A stretch of DNA of 34,063 nt from an uncultured Eubacteriales bacterium (GTDB taxonomy: Bacteria; Bacillota; Clostridia; TANB77; CAG-508): positions 1 through 34,063 of the forward strand of contig CATKWX010000019.1 in assembly GCA_949840345.1 (NCBI GenBank), in the 5' to 3' direction. Of the stretch, positions 1 to 8,747 are shown in pieces. A model generated the notes under the pieces. That model was not told where the DNA came from and searched no databases. It worked only from the letters and a program-made list of their open reading frames with translations. Within the stretch, counting starts at the first letter, position 1; every line of letters begins with the position of its first letter. The translations under genes were made by a program, and so were the position numbers.

Positions 1-14
1 ATTCTCTATATAAT

Positions 15-737
15 TTATTCCAATTCCTCTTTCATATAATCTAACATTTCTTTAAAATCTTGAAACTGATATTGTGATAATTTATTTATCTCATTTCTAT
101 TACTATCTGAATATTTATCATAAATTACTGCAACATCGATATTTGCATTATTTGCTGCTTCTACTCCTATTAAAGAATCTTCTACAATTAAGCAGTCCTC
201 TGGCTTTACATTTAGTTCATTTAATATTTTATAATGTATTTCTGGATTTGGTTTTAATTCCTTTACATCTCCTTTTGTATAAATTATAGAAAACATATCT
301 TCTAAATTTGCTTTATTTATTATATTTTTGTTATCCTTTTTATAATATCCTGCTATGTGGTCATTGGTTGAACTTGCAACAACTAATATAAAGCCTTTTT
401 CCTTTAGATATTTTAATACTATTTCAGCATTAGGTTTATAGTCGACCTTTTCCTTCAAAAGGTCTTCAGCAATTTCGTATCTTAACTTTTTTATTTCTTC
501 TTTGCTCATTTTTGAATTATATTTCTCTTTTAAAAAGCCACAATATTCTAAATAAGCGTCCTCACATTTTCTGTATTCTTTTAATTTTGTATCTCTTTGG
601 TTTCCAATATCAATATTGTCAATTGTTCCATTACCGATTGTTTTTATCAAATTTTCATCTATTTCATTCCATATTCCAATAGAATCTATTAATGTTCCGT
701 CTAAATCAAATATTATTACTTTCTTATTTTTTAACAT
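15..737 (-). CDS. HAD superfamily hydrolase, beta-phosphoglucomutase-like
   Basis: 240-residue haloacid-dehalogenase-type phosphatase or mutase of the cytoplasm. Motif I is FDLDGT (about residues 10-15; the nucleophile is the first Asp), followed by a helical cap insertion. Motif II is the Ser pair in VVASST (about 120), motif III is the Lys in LKPNPE (about 161), and motif IV is the acidic EDS in VEDSLIGVEAA (about 186). This is the order of subfamily IA beta-PGM or phosphoglycolate phosphatase proteins, and the length is normal. ATG start with an AGGAGA ribosome site. It lies 12 nt after the 750-1163 gene, so both are probably cotranscribed. The family is clear; the substrate cannot be read from sequence. 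Confidence 0.88.
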   Translation of the reverse strand: MLKNKKVIIFDLDGTLIDSIGIWNEIDENLIKTIGNGTIDNIDIGNQRDTKLKEYRKCEDAYLEYCGFLKEKYNSKMSKEEIKKLRYEIAEDLLKEKVDYKPNAEIVLKYLKEKGFILVVASSTNDHIAGYYKKDNKNIINKANLEDMFSIIYTKGDVKELKPNPEIHYKILNELNVKPEDCLIVEDSLIGVEAANNANIDVAVIYDKYSDSNRNEINKLSQYQFQDFKEMLDYMKEELE

Positions 738-749
738 ATATAATTTCTC

Positions 750-1163
750 CTATTTTAACTCTTCCATTAAATTTTTTAATTTTCCTAATGTCTTAGACAT
801 TGATATTACATCGCTGCTTATTTCTAGTAACTCATTATCTATAATTATGTAATTTGTAATATTTATATCTTCTAAGTTCATCATTTTTTCGAGTTCATTT
901 CTTATATAGTGAACCTGTATGCAATGTGGAGATTTATCAACTGTAGCAAATATTATGTTTTTTATTTTCCCAGTTCGTAACATTCCTCCTATTTTTGTTA
1001 TAGCCATATTTATATGTGTTTGTTCTAAGCATAATTCAAATATATTTTCAGAAATACTCTTAAGCTTTTCATATCCTTTGGGTTGCATAGCTTTTAAGCA
1101 ACTTCCAATTACTATAATTGTTTCTTCTGCTTCATATATATTACTTTTCATTAAATCTCTCAT
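750..1163 (-). CDS. Conserved-looking hypothetical protein, 137 aa
   Basis: Not recognised. It opens with a hydrophobic strand followed by a Cys (IVIGSCLKAM, about residues 16-25), then alpha/beta segments, a second strand IIFATVDKSPHCIQVHY (about 69-85) with another Cys, and a helical C-terminus. It looks like a small cytoplasmic alpha/beta protein without signal peptide or membrane helix; the two cysteines might be functional. The ATG has AAGGAG six nt upstream. It is first in a two-gene unit with the HAD gene downstream and is separated from the previous gene by a hairpin terminator. Confidence 0.7.
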   Translation of the reverse strand: MRDLMKSNIYEAEETIIVIGSCLKAMQPKGYEKLKSISENIFELCLEQTHINMAITKIGGMLRTGKIKNIIFATVDKSPHCIQVHYIRNELEKMMNLEDINITNYIIIDNELLEISSDVISMSKTLGKLKNLMEELK

Positions 1164-1231
1164 AGCCTTCTCCTTATTATATTACTCTTTACATATATTT
1201 TGTATTCCTAGCTTATATTATCATAAAAAGT

Positions 1232-1263
1232 AAAAAAAAGGAAGTGTATTTTATAAACACTTC
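1232..1263 (-). terminator. Rho-independent terminator after the 205-aa HAD gene
   Basis: On the minus strand, stem GAAGTGT/ACACTTC (7 bp, 9-nt loop) is followed after CC/T by a run of T. It begins directly after the stop codon of the HAD gene and separates the upstream multi-gene run from the 750-1163 unit. Confidence 0.8.
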
Positions 1264-1881
1264 TTATATATTTATATTAAATTCATTTAATAGCTTAATA
1301 ATATCGTCTTTACTATTAGGCTCTACTCTTCTTCCTTGTATTTTTAATCTATTTGCTGTCTCATAACTTTTATTTGTATCATCGTCATCTATAAATAGGC
1401 ATTCTTCTGGTTTTAAATTATATCTTTCTAATAATATTTTAAAAATCTTTTCGTTTGGTTTCTTTACATCTTCATATGCCGAAATCACTATACCATTACA
1501 TATCTTAAAAAAATCTATAGTTTTTAAATATGAATATGTAGCTTTTGCCATATTAGAAAGTACATATATGTTATAATTTTTAGATTTTAATTTTTTTGCA
1601 ATTTCAACAATATCCTCATTCACTTTTATACTTTTGAACCAATTGTGTAAGGCTGTTTCTATTAAATTTTTGTATTCTTCGCTACTTCTTTTTTGTATTT
1701 CAATTATAGCTTCATCATTTGTTATTCTTCCTAAGTCCATTAAATTCCATTCTGGCGATTTTAGGAAGTTATCTTTAATAAAATTTCGTTCATCTTCACT
1801 TTTCGCAAATTCTGTGATTATATCTGAATGTGTACCTTTTATAATTACATTTCCTAAATCAAAAATTATATTTTTTATCAT
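1264..1881 (-). CDS. HAD superfamily hydrolase, YihX/epoxide-hydrolase-like branch
   Basis: 205-residue HAD phosphatase. Motif I is FDLGNVI (about residues 7-13): the nucleophilic Asp is present but the usual second Asp is Gly, as in the YihX/HAD-IA variant-3 branch, so this is normal for that branch. A helical cap follows, then motif II Ser in YVLSNM (about 107), motif III Lys in VKKPNEKIF (about 141), and motif IV DDDD (about 163). ATG start with AAGGAG seven nt upstream. It sits between the PP2C-like gene and a terminator, so it is probably last in its operon. The substrate, probably a small phosphate ester, is unknown. Confidence 0.87.
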   Translation of the reverse strand: MIKNIIFDLGNVIIKGTHSDIITEFAKSEDERNFIKDNFLKSPEWNLMDLGRITNDEAIIEIQKRSSEEYKNLIETALHNWFKSIKVNEDIVEIAKKLKSKNYNIYVLSNMAKATYSYLKTIDFFKICNGIVISAYEDVKKPNEKIFKILLERYNLKPEECLFIDDDDTNKSYETANRLKIQGRRVEPNSKDDIIKLLNEFNINI

Positions 1882-1906
1882 TAATGTACTCCTTGTATTT
1901 TAAATA

Positions 1907-2737
1907 CTATATTTCAAATCTAATATATGCTCTATCATCATAGCTTACTTGACCTACATAGAAACCTCTTTCATATGGAAAATCTTTATAGCAGAGAGGG
2001 TCGACTTCTTTAATATGTTGTAAATATTCTTCTGATTTCTTTAAACTATTAAATGGCTTTCTATATCCGTCTGATGTAAAAACGATTTCTTTTATGTTTG
2101 AAGGAACATCGATACATTTTATTAAATTCTTATTAGGTTCATTAAATCCATCTATTACAGCATAATCATATTTGCTATTATACGTTTTATTTCTTATGTA
2201 TGGCTGCCTTTTAGATAAATTTTGAACAAATTTATGAGCAATATCTTCTTTTAATAAATCTTCTTCTGTATATCCTGTTTCTATAAGATATTCTATAGTC
2301 ATAGCTCTAATTTTTGTATATAATTCGTCCGCCTCTAATTTATTCTCAAGTATATTGTTTCCATATAATGCAAAACAGTCTCCTATTAGCCATATTTGAT
2401 TATAGTGTTTTGAATATATTATCACAGATGCAGAAGGTTGGTCTGCTGCGTCTTCTTGTATTACATCAAATATATTATGTTCTTTATAAAATTTTAGTAT
2501 ATATGAATTTAAAAAACTTATAGCTTGATAGCAATCTAACGTAATATTTAATTTAGGTATAGCTTCTAGTAAAATATCACATATTATTTTTCCTAACTTC
2601 TTATTATTGTATCTAAACTTACTCTGCGAACTAACACCATCTATTACAGCTATAAAATCATCTGTAATGCATATTCCATCTTCACATAACTCTTCTTTAT
2701 CAAACTTTCCTTTTAGAAATTTTTCTATAACCTTCAT
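1907..2737 (-). CDS. PP2C-like (PPM-type) phosphatase domain protein
   Basis: 276 residues with the spaced metal-binding pattern of PP2C phosphatases: EDG near residue 20, FIAVIDGVSS (about 28-37), LIGDC (about 117), FTSDGY (about 221) and DDRAYIR at the C-terminus. These Asp residues normally hold two Mn/Mg ions, so it should dephosphorylate Ser/Thr-type phosphoesters in the cytoplasm. It belongs to the divergent stand-alone bacterial type with no kinase or sensory domain. ATG start with AGGAGA seven nt upstream. Neighbours are Nudix and HAD enzymes. A catalytic role is likely; the target is not inferable. Confidence 0.75.
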   Translation of the reverse strand: MKVIEKFLKGKFDKEELCEDGICITDDFIAVIDGVSSQSKFRYNNKKLGKIICDILLEAIPKLNITLDCYQAISFLNSYILKFYKEHNIFDVIQEDAADQPSASVIIYSKHYNQIWLIGDCFALYGNNILENKLEADELYTKIRAMTIEYLIETGYTEEDLLKEDIAHKFVQNLSKRQPYIRNKTYNSKYDYAVIDGFNEPNKNLIKCIDVPSNIKEIVFTSDGYRKPFNSLKKSEEYLQHIKEVDPLCYKDFPYERGFYVGQVSYDDRAYIRFEI

Positions 2738-2756
2738 ACTTTTCTCCTATTTTATA

Positions 2757-3203
2757 TTAAAATGGCTCTGTATTTTCTTTTTCTATAAATCTTTCCATAA
2801 TATATTTTTGCCATTCTCTAAACATCTTGCTTACATATTCTTCTGGTTTTACCCATAATACAGTATGGTCTTTTTCAATTGGTTCAGCTATTTTTTTATC
2901 AAACTCTGCAATATATACACTTGCAATTACTTCTAAATATCCCTTGTCTTCAGAAAATATATATGAACCAACTTCTTCAAATTCTTTAATATTCTTTATT
3001 GAGTATCCTGATTCTTCTATTAATTCTCTTTTTAATGCCTCTATTTTTGTTTCTCCTTTTTCTATGCCTCCACCTAAATAGAAAGAATCTCTTCCGTCTG
3101 TTACAATTCCTATTTTATCGCTATTTTTGTTTATAATAATTGCATACGCTCCTGGCCTTTTTGTATACTCTATATTTTCTTCTTTGCTTCCTATATATTT
3201 CAT
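2757..3203 (-). CDS. Nudix hydrolase
   Basis: 148 residues with a complete Nudix box starting at GGGIEKGE (about residue 43) and ending RELIEESGY, matching Gx5Ex7REUxEExGU. It hydrolyses a nucleoside diphosphate linked to another moiety; the substrate is unknown. The start ATG is preceded by TAGGAG, whose TAG is also the stop codon of the upstream Nudix gene, so translation is probably coupled. It is the second member of a tandem Nudix pair that differs clearly in sequence, which argues against recent duplication. Confidence 0.9.
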   Translation of the reverse strand: MKYIGSKEENIEYTKRPGAYAIIINKNSDKIGIVTDGRDSFYLGGGIEKGETKIEALKRELIEESGYSIKNIKEFEEVGSYIFSEDKGYLEVIASVYIAEFDKKIAEPIEKDHTVLWVKPEEYVSKMFREWQKYIMERFIEKENTEPF

Positions 3204-3216
3204 TTTTATCTAACTC

Positions 3217-3654
3217 CTACATTTTCTCTCTCATTTTCATTGCCATTTCAATTGCTTCCTTATTTCCTGGTAAGAATTTATAATTTGATAATTCATTTTT
3301 TGTTATCCATTTATATGTATTTATCCTACTATCTTGTATTTCTATATGTTCTCCATTTTTCAATTCACATATATAGAAAAAAATCACAGTGTGTTGTTTA
3401 TAGTCTGAATAGTCCCACATACTAACATTTGAATATGGTATCATTTCTTTTACATCTACATTATATCCAGTTTCCTCTAGCAATTCCCTTTTTACTGCAT
3501 TTTCTGGAGTTTCCCCAAATTCAATTTTTCCACCAGGCACTTCCCATTTTCCATTTGCCTCATCTAAAATTTCTTCTTTTCTATTGTCAATTAATATTCT
3601 ATCTTCATTGTCAAACAAAATTCCCTTAAATACAAAAATAGTTTTCTTTTCCAT
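3217..3654 (-). CDS. Nudix hydrolase, MutT-like
   Basis: 145 residues. The Nudix box begins GGKIEFGE (about residue 41) and closes with RELLEETGY, all catalytic Glu residues present. The preceding GKWEVPGGK is the strand-turn typical of MutT/NUDT1-like enzymes, which sanitise oxidised or non-canonical nucleotides. ATG with AAGGAG eight nt upstream. The stop codon TAG overlaps the ribosome site of the next Nudix gene. Confidence 0.9.
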   Translation of the reverse strand: MEKKTIFVFKGILFDNEDRILIDNRKEEILDEANGKWEVPGGKIEFGETPENAVKRELLEETGYNVDVKEMIPYSNVSMWDYSDYKQHTVIFFYICELKNGEHIEIQDSRINTYKWITKNELSNYKFLPGNKEAIEMAMKMREKM

Positions 3655-3706
3655 AAACTTTTCTCCTTATATAAAATTAGTCTCATACTTTATTTGCATA
3701 ATTTTA

Positions 3707-4246
3707 TTATTCAATATTATATTCTTGTACACTAGCGTTATTAGGAAGATACGGCCCTATTTCTTCATCTTTCATCATCCCATTTGCATAACATTCTATC
3801 GCTTTAGTTACACCAGCATGGCAAACAATTAAGATATTTTTATTAGAATAATTCATTTTTATTTCATCTAAAAAATTATAAATTCTTTTAAAAAAATCTT
3901 GAATATTTTCTGCTTTAGTATAATTTAAATTTTTGTTATATGACCAAAAATCATTATAGTTAAATGAAGATTTACTTACGCCCTCAAATTCACCATAATT
4001 TCTTTCAGTTAACCTATCATCAAACATTATATCTAAATTTCTATCATTATTTATAATCTCTGCTGTTTGTTTTGCACGAATTAACGGAGAACAAAAAATC
4101 ATATCAAAGTGTATATTTCCTAAATTTAATTTAGTTTCTTCTGCTTGTTCTTTTCCCTTTTCATTAAGCGGAATATCAGCAAACCCTTGCATTTTCTTTA
4201 ATACATTCCATTCTGTTTGTCCATGTCTTACAACATATAATTTCAT
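3707..4246 (-). CDS. Histidine phosphatase family protein (phosphoglycerate-mutase-like)
   Basis: 179 residues. The N-terminal RHGQTEWN motif holds the phospho-accepting His (about residue 8). SPLIRAKQTAE supplies the conserved Arg (about 59), followed by Glu in ERNYGEFEG (about 82) and the second catalytic His in CHAGV (about 146). This is the cobC/PhoE-like branch acting on small phosphate esters. I chose the ATG at 4246, with GAGGAG eight nt upstream, over an in-frame GTG three codons earlier that touches the ribosome site. It is followed by the SD region of the next Nudix pair and preceded by a second, distinct histidine phosphatase. Confidence 0.9.
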   Translation of the reverse strand: MKLYVVRHGQTEWNVLKKMQGFADIPLNEKGKEQAEETKLNLGNIHFDMIFCSPLIRAKQTAEIINNDRNLDIMFDDRLTERNYGEFEGVSKSSFNYNDFWSYNKNLNYTKAENIQDFFKRIYNFLDEIKMNYSNKNILIVCHAGVTKAIECYANGMMKDEEIGPYLPNNASVQEYNIE

Positions 4247-4265
4247 ATAATACACTCCTCATTTT

Positions 4266-4763
4266 TTAAAATTCAACTGTCACCATTTCTAAATTTTCTA
4301 TTGTTTTAACTTTTATTCCCAGTATTCTATAAATTGCATAAATAACTCCTCCATGTGTAATAATTAAAATCTTTTTATTATTATAATCTTTTTTTATCAT
4401 TTCTAAAAAATCTAAAATTCGACTATCAAATTCTTCAAATGTTTCTCCATTGGGTGGAACTGTTTTATTATGCATTAAAAATTGTTTTTCATCAGTGTTA
4501 GGAGTATTTTCCCAATCGCCAAGCCCTCTTTCAATTATTCGTTTATCATAAATTTTATTTAAATTAGGAACTAGAATTTCAGCAGTTTGCCTTGTTCTTT
4601 TCAATGGAGAACAAAAGCAAACATCAAAATCATATGAAAAATTCTTTGATTTTTCTTTAGTAGCTTTTAACCCATTTTCACTTAATTCACAGTCTACTTG
4701 CCCTTGAAGTAATTTTTTCTCGTTGTAAATACTTTCTGCATGACGAATTAATGCAATTTTCAT
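4266..4763 (-). CDS. Histidine phosphatase family protein
   Basis: 165 residues with LIRHAESIYN at the N-terminus (catalytic His about residue 8), SPLKRTRQTAE (about 53), ERGLGDWEN (about 79) and ITHGGVIYA (second His about 136), the full histidine-phosphatase set. It is in tandem with another member but only modestly similar, so the two probably serve different substrates. AAGGAG lies 12 nt before the ATG, slightly long. Confidence 0.9.
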   Translation of the reverse strand: MKIALIRHAESIYNEKKLLQGQVDCELSENGLKATKEKSKNFSYDFDVCFCSPLKRTRQTAEILVPNLNKIYDKRIIERGLGDWENTPNTDEKQFLMHNKTVPPNGETFEEFDSRILDFLEMIKKDYNNKKILIITHGGVIYAIYRILGIKVKTIENLEMVTVEF

Positions 4764-4814
4764 AATATTTATTCGCTCCTTAACTTACTATCTTTTAATA
4801 TTTACTTTGTATAT

Positions 4815-5612
4815 TTATTTTTCTGTATACTTTACACCTTTAAATAATTCTTTAAATCCCATTCTTTTATAAATTTTTTCTGGATAAAATCCTGCTTCTG
4901 TTTGCAATACAGCTGTATCTATTCCTACTTCTGTTAATCTTTTAAATATATGTGACATTAATTTTTTACAAATTCCCATTTTTCTATAATTTATATCTGT
5001 AGTAACATTATATATATAAGCAATTTCCTTTTCATACATAATCGTAATGGTTCCAACTATATTTTCTTGATATCTAGCTACATAATGTTCTGTAATAAAT
5101 TTATCATTTATATAACAACTTCTATTTATTGCTTCAATTACACTTTTAGCTAGTCCATCATACGGATCTTCTTTACTATTTCTTAAAAAACCTCTTTCGA
5201 CTATTTTAGAATAATCTTGCTCCTCTTCTTTGCTTATTCTTGAAACACTAATAGGTATACTGCTCTCACATAAATCAATTTCCTTTAAATTATCCTTCAT
5301 AAGCCATACGCTATTGTCTGAAACTTCAAGTCCTTTTGATTTAAAATCTACTGTATTTAATAAATCATTATTATTAATAAATATTGACGCTTTTCTCTTT
5401 TTACTATTCATTATTTCTTTAATTTTTATAAAGTCTTCATTAAATTCCTTTTCATTTTTAGCCTTAATATTTATTGCTAGATTTAAATAATCGTCATCAA
5501 ATTCTTCAAGAAATAATATGGTAAATCTATCATAATCAAACCTCTTTGATTTTTCAAATAATAATCGTTGACCTTCATAATTAAAATCTTGTATTTTTTC
5601 AAAACTAACCAT
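4815..5612 (-). CDS. GNAT family N-acetyltransferase
   Basis: 265 residues from the ATG at 5612, which has TAGGAG six nt upstream; an earlier in-frame ATG 12 codons before has no such site. The C-terminal half is a GNAT fold: the beta4 strand EIAYIYNVTTD is followed by YRKMGICKKLM, where R-x-x-G-x-C replaces the usual Q/RxxGxG/A acetyl-CoA loop. The terminal KIYKRMGFKELF is the classic GNAT ending. The N-terminal 130 residues are a degenerate GNAT-like half, giving a tandem layout. The acceptor is unknown. Confidence 0.83.
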   Translation of the reverse strand: MVSFEKIQDFNYEGQRLLFEKSKRFDYDRFTILFLEEFDDDYLNLAINIKAKNEKEFNEDFIKIKEIMNSKKRKASIFINNNDLLNTVDFKSKGLEVSDNSVWLMKDNLKEIDLCESSIPISVSRISKEEEQDYSKIVERGFLRNSKEDPYDGLAKSVIEAINRSCYINDKFITEHYVARYQENIVGTITIMYEKEIAYIYNVTTDINYRKMGICKKLMSHIFKRLTEVGIDTAVLQTEAGFYPEKIYKRMGFKELFKGVKYTEK

Positions 5613-5665
5613 AATTTCTCCTATATCCCTATTATAAGTCTTCTTCATCTATTAGTGGATTATCT

Positions 5666-6067
5666 CTACTTGCACAAGTTTTCCACTTGTTTTACCATAT
5701 GTCCTATATTACCTTCTCCAGCAAATTTATCAATATCAAAAAAATTTTCATTTTTGTCTACCCAATAAAGTTTGTTTACTTCTTCTACTAAATTCACATC
5801 CTTATTGAGTTTTCCTACATAAACTTCTAATTCCATTTCTAAAATTTTATATTGGAAATTCATAATATGCGTTAATGTAATATCTCGGTTTGTTATTCCT
5901 GTTTCTTCTTGTAATTCTCTATATGCTGCATGTAGCTCATCTTCATTTTCTTTTACTTTTCCACCTACTAAATTGAATTTTCCCTTATATGGCTCTTTTT
6001 CTCTTTTACACATAAGTATTTTATCTTCTGCCTTGTTATAAACTAATATTACATTTAGTTTTTTCAT
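5666..6067 (-). CDS. Nudix hydrolase, MutT-like
   Basis: 133 residues with Nudix box from GGKVKENE (about residue 36) through RELQEETGI. FNLVGGK before the box resembles MutT/8-oxo-dGTPase relatives. It starts one nt after the stop of the alpha/beta hydrolase gene, and its GAGGTG ribosome site lies inside that gene's last codons, so the two are translationally coupled. Confidence 0.9.
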   Translation of the reverse strand: MKKLNVILVYNKAEDKILMCKREKEPYKGKFNLVGGKVKENEDELHAAYRELQEETGITNRDITLTHIMNFQYKILEMELEVYVGKLNKDVNLVEEVNKLYWVDKNENFFDIDKFAGEGNIGHMVKQVENLCK

Positions 6068-6068
6068 A

Positions 6069-6662
6069 TTATTGCACCTCTTTTAATATTCTATCTAATA
6101 ATTCAGTTAATTCTGGAATTTTGTATATTCTATGATAACCATCAAAATGATTATAATATTTTAAGTACATACCTATTGAATTTGTATCTTCTATAAATCT
6201 TTTAAACATTTCTTCTTTTGGCTCGTCTTCATCTGAATATAAGCAATATTTAATTTCTACTTTTTCCTTTATAAAATCTAATTGCTCTTGTTTACAATAT
6301 GCTTGTTCTTTGACTTTTATAATATAGTCATTTCTATTGCTTGCAATATTATAAACAGCACCTGGAGCAACTGCTACATATGCTTTAGGTATATAATTCA
6401 TTTCCTTACAAAATCTTATAAAATATGCATTACCTATTGAATGAGCTATAACCATACTATTTTCATTTAAAGTTTTATTATCAAAATATTCTTTTAAAAT
6501 TTCTTTAAATTTAATATAACTTGAATCTGCTCTAATAGGGAACTTTGGTAATACTACTTCTATTCCTTGTTTATTAAAATTTTCTTTAATGTCTTGTCCC
6601 CAAATATTTAGTGTATCTCCATTTAACGAATGTAAAATAAATATATTTGATTTATTACTCAT
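6069..6662 (-). CDS. RBBP9/YdeN-type alpha/beta hydrolase
   Basis: 197 residues. ILHSLNGD near the N-terminus and the nucleophile elbow VIAHSIGN (Ser about residue 82) mark a small serine hydrolase of the RBBP9/YdeN family. SDEDE (about 154) and the HFDGYH segment (about 172) are suitable positions for the acid and His. I prefer ATG at 6662, six nt after GGAGG, over the TTG one codon earlier. The start overlaps the previous gene's end by 8 nt, showing one operon with the GNAT-like gene and the Nudix gene. Confidence 0.82.
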   Translation of the reverse strand: MSNKSNIFILHSLNGDTLNIWGQDIKENFNKQGIEVVLPKFPIRADSSYIKFKEILKEYFDNKTLNENSMVIAHSIGNAYFIRFCKEMNYIPKAYVAVAPGAVYNIASNRNDYIIKVKEQAYCKQEQLDFIKEKVEIKYCLYSDEDEPKEEMFKRFIEDTNSIGMYLKYYNHFDGYHRIYKIPELTELLDRILKEVQ

Positions 6663-7515
6663 CAAGTACCTCCTTTTTTAATTTTTCCCATCCTATTTTT
6701 ATACTTTTATTTTCAAGTAATTGTTTTTTTAATAATTTTTGTAAAGATGTATCTTCCAATAAATTATTATAATCAGCACACTCTTGCATATTAAAAACAA
6801 AATTTAATATGTCTTCTTTTGCATCTGGTCCATCTTGAACTTCAAATAAATTATAAAATTTAGCAATATTAGAATTAGAATCAATAATAGCATTTATTTG
6901 ATTACTTAACAACCATGAATCACAGCGATATTCTGGATTCTTCAAATCAAAGTATTTTTCAATCTCTAATTTAGATTCTTTAATTGAATTAAGTACTTTT
7001 TCTATTTTCAATTTATCTCCAGAAGGTATATGTATTTTTATATGATTTTCACATTTTTCATATTGTAATCTTCCAACTTCAATTAATTTTGTATTAATAA
7101 AATATACTGCCCATATCATTTGTGAAATTCTAATATTTTCTAATTTTCTAGCATAAATATCATTAATTAATGCCTCTGTAACTCTTCCCTTATATAATTC
7201 TTTCTGTATGTTGCTATAATTTTTATCTATCATATTTTTTTCATGTAATTTATAGCCTAATAATACTAAAACACTTGTTACAAAAGGATTATGTTGTTCT
7301 CCAAAAAGTTCTATCATATTTTGTCTTTTCCAAAGAGTATCTATTTTAAATGTTTTATCAGTATATAAAATATTATAAATTTCTTCTGTTTTAATATTAA
7401 AATCTTCTATTGTATTTATATCTTCTATACATTTATAACATCTATTTTTATAATTTATATCATTTATTTGATAATACTTAAAAGCCTTATCAATATCTAC
7501 TAATTCTATTTTCAT
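6655..7515 (-). CDS. Acyltransferase-domain protein with GNAT-like C-terminal fold
   Basis: 286 residues. The middle and C-terminal part contains IEVGRLQYE (about 146), IHIPSGD (about 162), RCDSWLLS (about 198) and SNIAKFYNLFEV (about 215). This order is typical of Firmicutes acyltransferase-domain proteins with an N-terminal helical domain and a GNAT-like C-terminal domain. Assignment is from remembered motif order only. It heads an operon (overlap 8 nt with the hydrolase gene) and lies downstream of one copy of a duplicated promoter/leader (7557-7623). Confidence 0.65.
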   Translation of the reverse strand: MKIELVDIDKAFKYYQINDINYKNRCYKCIEDINTIEDFNIKTEEIYNILYTDKTFKIDTLWKRQNMIELFGEQHNPFVTSVLVLLGYKLHEKNMIDKNYSNIQKELYKGRVTEALINDIYARKLENIRISQMIWAVYFINTKLIEVGRLQYEKCENHIKIHIPSGDKLKIEKVLNSIKESKLEIEKYFDLKNPEYRCDSWLLSNQINAIIDSNSNIAKFYNLFEVQDGPDAKEDILNFVFNMQECADYNNLLEDTSLQKLLKKQLLENKSIKIGWEKLKKEVLDE

Positions 7516-7556
7516 ACCACTTTCCTTACTGTTTATTTTTTAGACAAAGGATTATG

Positions 7557-7623
7557 TGTTTTATCATAATAATCTACTCCTAAATTAGATCTATAGATAA
7601 AAATACTGAGCTTTTGTCTATTT
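7557..7623 (-). repeat. Leader/promoter repeat, copy 1
   Basis: A 30-nt block (7557-7586) is identical to 8737-8766, and both copies continue, after divergent spacers, to the same GAGCTTTTGTCTATT on the plus strand. On the minus strand this reads TAGACAAAAGCTC (possible -35), a -10-like AT stretch, TAGGAGTAGATTATT and ATG ATA AAA. In copy 1 the ATG opens only a 13-codon stub, so the leader seems to have been left when its gene was lost. Confidence 0.7.
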
Positions 7624-7634
7624 AGAATTTAAAA

Positions 7635-8352
7635 TTATCTTTCTGCTTCGCTACATTCATCTATTATTGGTTTACTTCCTCTATTTGAATTTAAAACAGT
7701 AGGTCTTCCTTTCCAAAGTGTTCTAAAATAATTGATTACTCCTCTTATATCAGTTTTTGATTCCATCTCAGAAATATTTATATTGTTTTCCTCTGCTATT
7801 ACTTGAAACCACGCAAGAAGTTCTTCATTATTCATAAAAGGAGCATTTATTATATATCTGTATCCAAATAAATTTGCTCTTCTACTCCATAATGCTTTAC
7901 TTTTATGTCTTGATTCCAGTCTCTCTATAATCTGTTTTTCAGTTCTGCCGAGCTTTCCTTAGTTCTTCTATAAAATCTAAATCTGTTACATCTCTTTGCA
8001 TATATATAGGGCAAATTTCATCTTCATATTCTCTACATAATCTAATTAACAATTCTTCATCATCAACTATTACAATAGGTGACTTTCCTTGTTGAAATCC
8101 CATATCAATATCTCTCTTTTGAAAGCCATATACTTTATCATTTTTCCCTGTATATACATAATCCATGTTCTTAACATCTGCCGTTTTACATCCAGGCTTA
8201 ATTTCTATTGCATTTTCTTCTCCTGGTCTTAAATCTCTATCCGAATACTTTTTAATAACTGATATACTATCTTCTTGAGTATTCAGTAATAACTTCATTA
8301 AATGAGTCTTTCCACATCCACTATCTCCAGTTAAAGTAATTAGTTTATTCAT
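7635..8352 (-). CDS. Guanylate-kinase-like protein, joined by +1 shift at CGG
   Basis: P-loop GDSGCGKTH (about residues 8-16) opens a guanylate-kinase fold: KYSDRDLRPGE is the GMP-binding region and IYMQRDVTDLDFIEELRKA the lid/helix. Reading stops after an in-frame CGG (7948-7950). Skipping one C gives GRTEKQIIERLESRHKSKA and a complete C-terminus (YRYIINAPF, then an acidic helix): 134 + 104 = 238 residues. Without the shift the frame ends at TGA 7939, and the tail would look like an unrelated 66-aa gene. ATG at 8352 follows GGAGG by 8 nt. The substrate may not be GMP; a second family member lies at 12844. Confidence 0.78.
7948..7950 (-). other. CGG +1 recoding site (guanylate-kinase-like gene)
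   Basis: Zero frame reads GCT CGG CAG AAC TGA. Omitting the C gives GCT GGC AGA ACT GAA (A-G-R-T-E), which matches the guanylate-kinase helix and stays open for 104 more residues. Confidence 0.85.
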
Positions 8353-8440
8353 TTTAGATTCCTCCAATCATTACTTTTAATTTTTTTACAAAAATTTCTT
8401 CTTTTCTAAGTAACAAGATTCTCAAGTGCAGTAAATTTTC

Positions 8441-8469
8441 TAATTCTAACACTGCCACACACTCCACGT
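8441..8469 (-). pseudogene. Remnant of an rlmD-type 3' end
   Basis: 29 nt match the rlmD 3' end at 8878-8906 with three mismatches. On the minus strand they encode VECVAVLEL, the C-terminal signature of the RNA uracil methyltransferase family, with the frame running on to about 8380. Only the end of the gene is present, directly after the truncated Nudix fragment, so it looks like scar DNA from a recombination event. Confidence 0.6.
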
Positions 8470-8510
8470 ATTTTCATAGAAAAATATTTTAAGATTTTAT
8501 AATGTATTTT

Positions 8511-8747
8511 TCATATTCTTTCATTGTATAAATGTGTTGCATAATTTGTTTTTACTACATTCATTTCAAGTCTATCTTCTTTTTCAATTATACTTTCCAC
8601 ACAATGATTTTCTCCATTAAACAAATTCGGATTTTCTTTAGTTAGTTTGTCCCAAAATAATTTTATATTTTCTTTTATTGCCTTAGGTAAATTAATTTCT
8701 CTGTTTTCATATTTTAAAATTATTGGTTTTATAATTTGTTTTATCAT
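8511..8747 (-). pseudogene. Truncated N-terminus of a Nudix-associated protein
   Basis: 78 residues with a strong ribosome site (TAGGAGTAGATTATT-ATG) and a regular N-terminus (MIKQIIKPIILKYENREI). It recalls the N-terminal domain of longer Nudix-type proteins whose sequence continues past an ERIG-like motif. Here it stops at TGA immediately after NERI, and the downstream DNA is rlmD-remnant sequence with no Nudix box. A short free-standing protein is possible, but a truncated gene is more likely. Confidence 0.5.

Noticed and set aside
7635..7835. A separate 66-aa gene
   Set aside because: The same frame is open 41 codons further upstream and encodes the conserved guanylate-kinase C-terminal helices; it is the +1 continuation of the gene starting at 8352.
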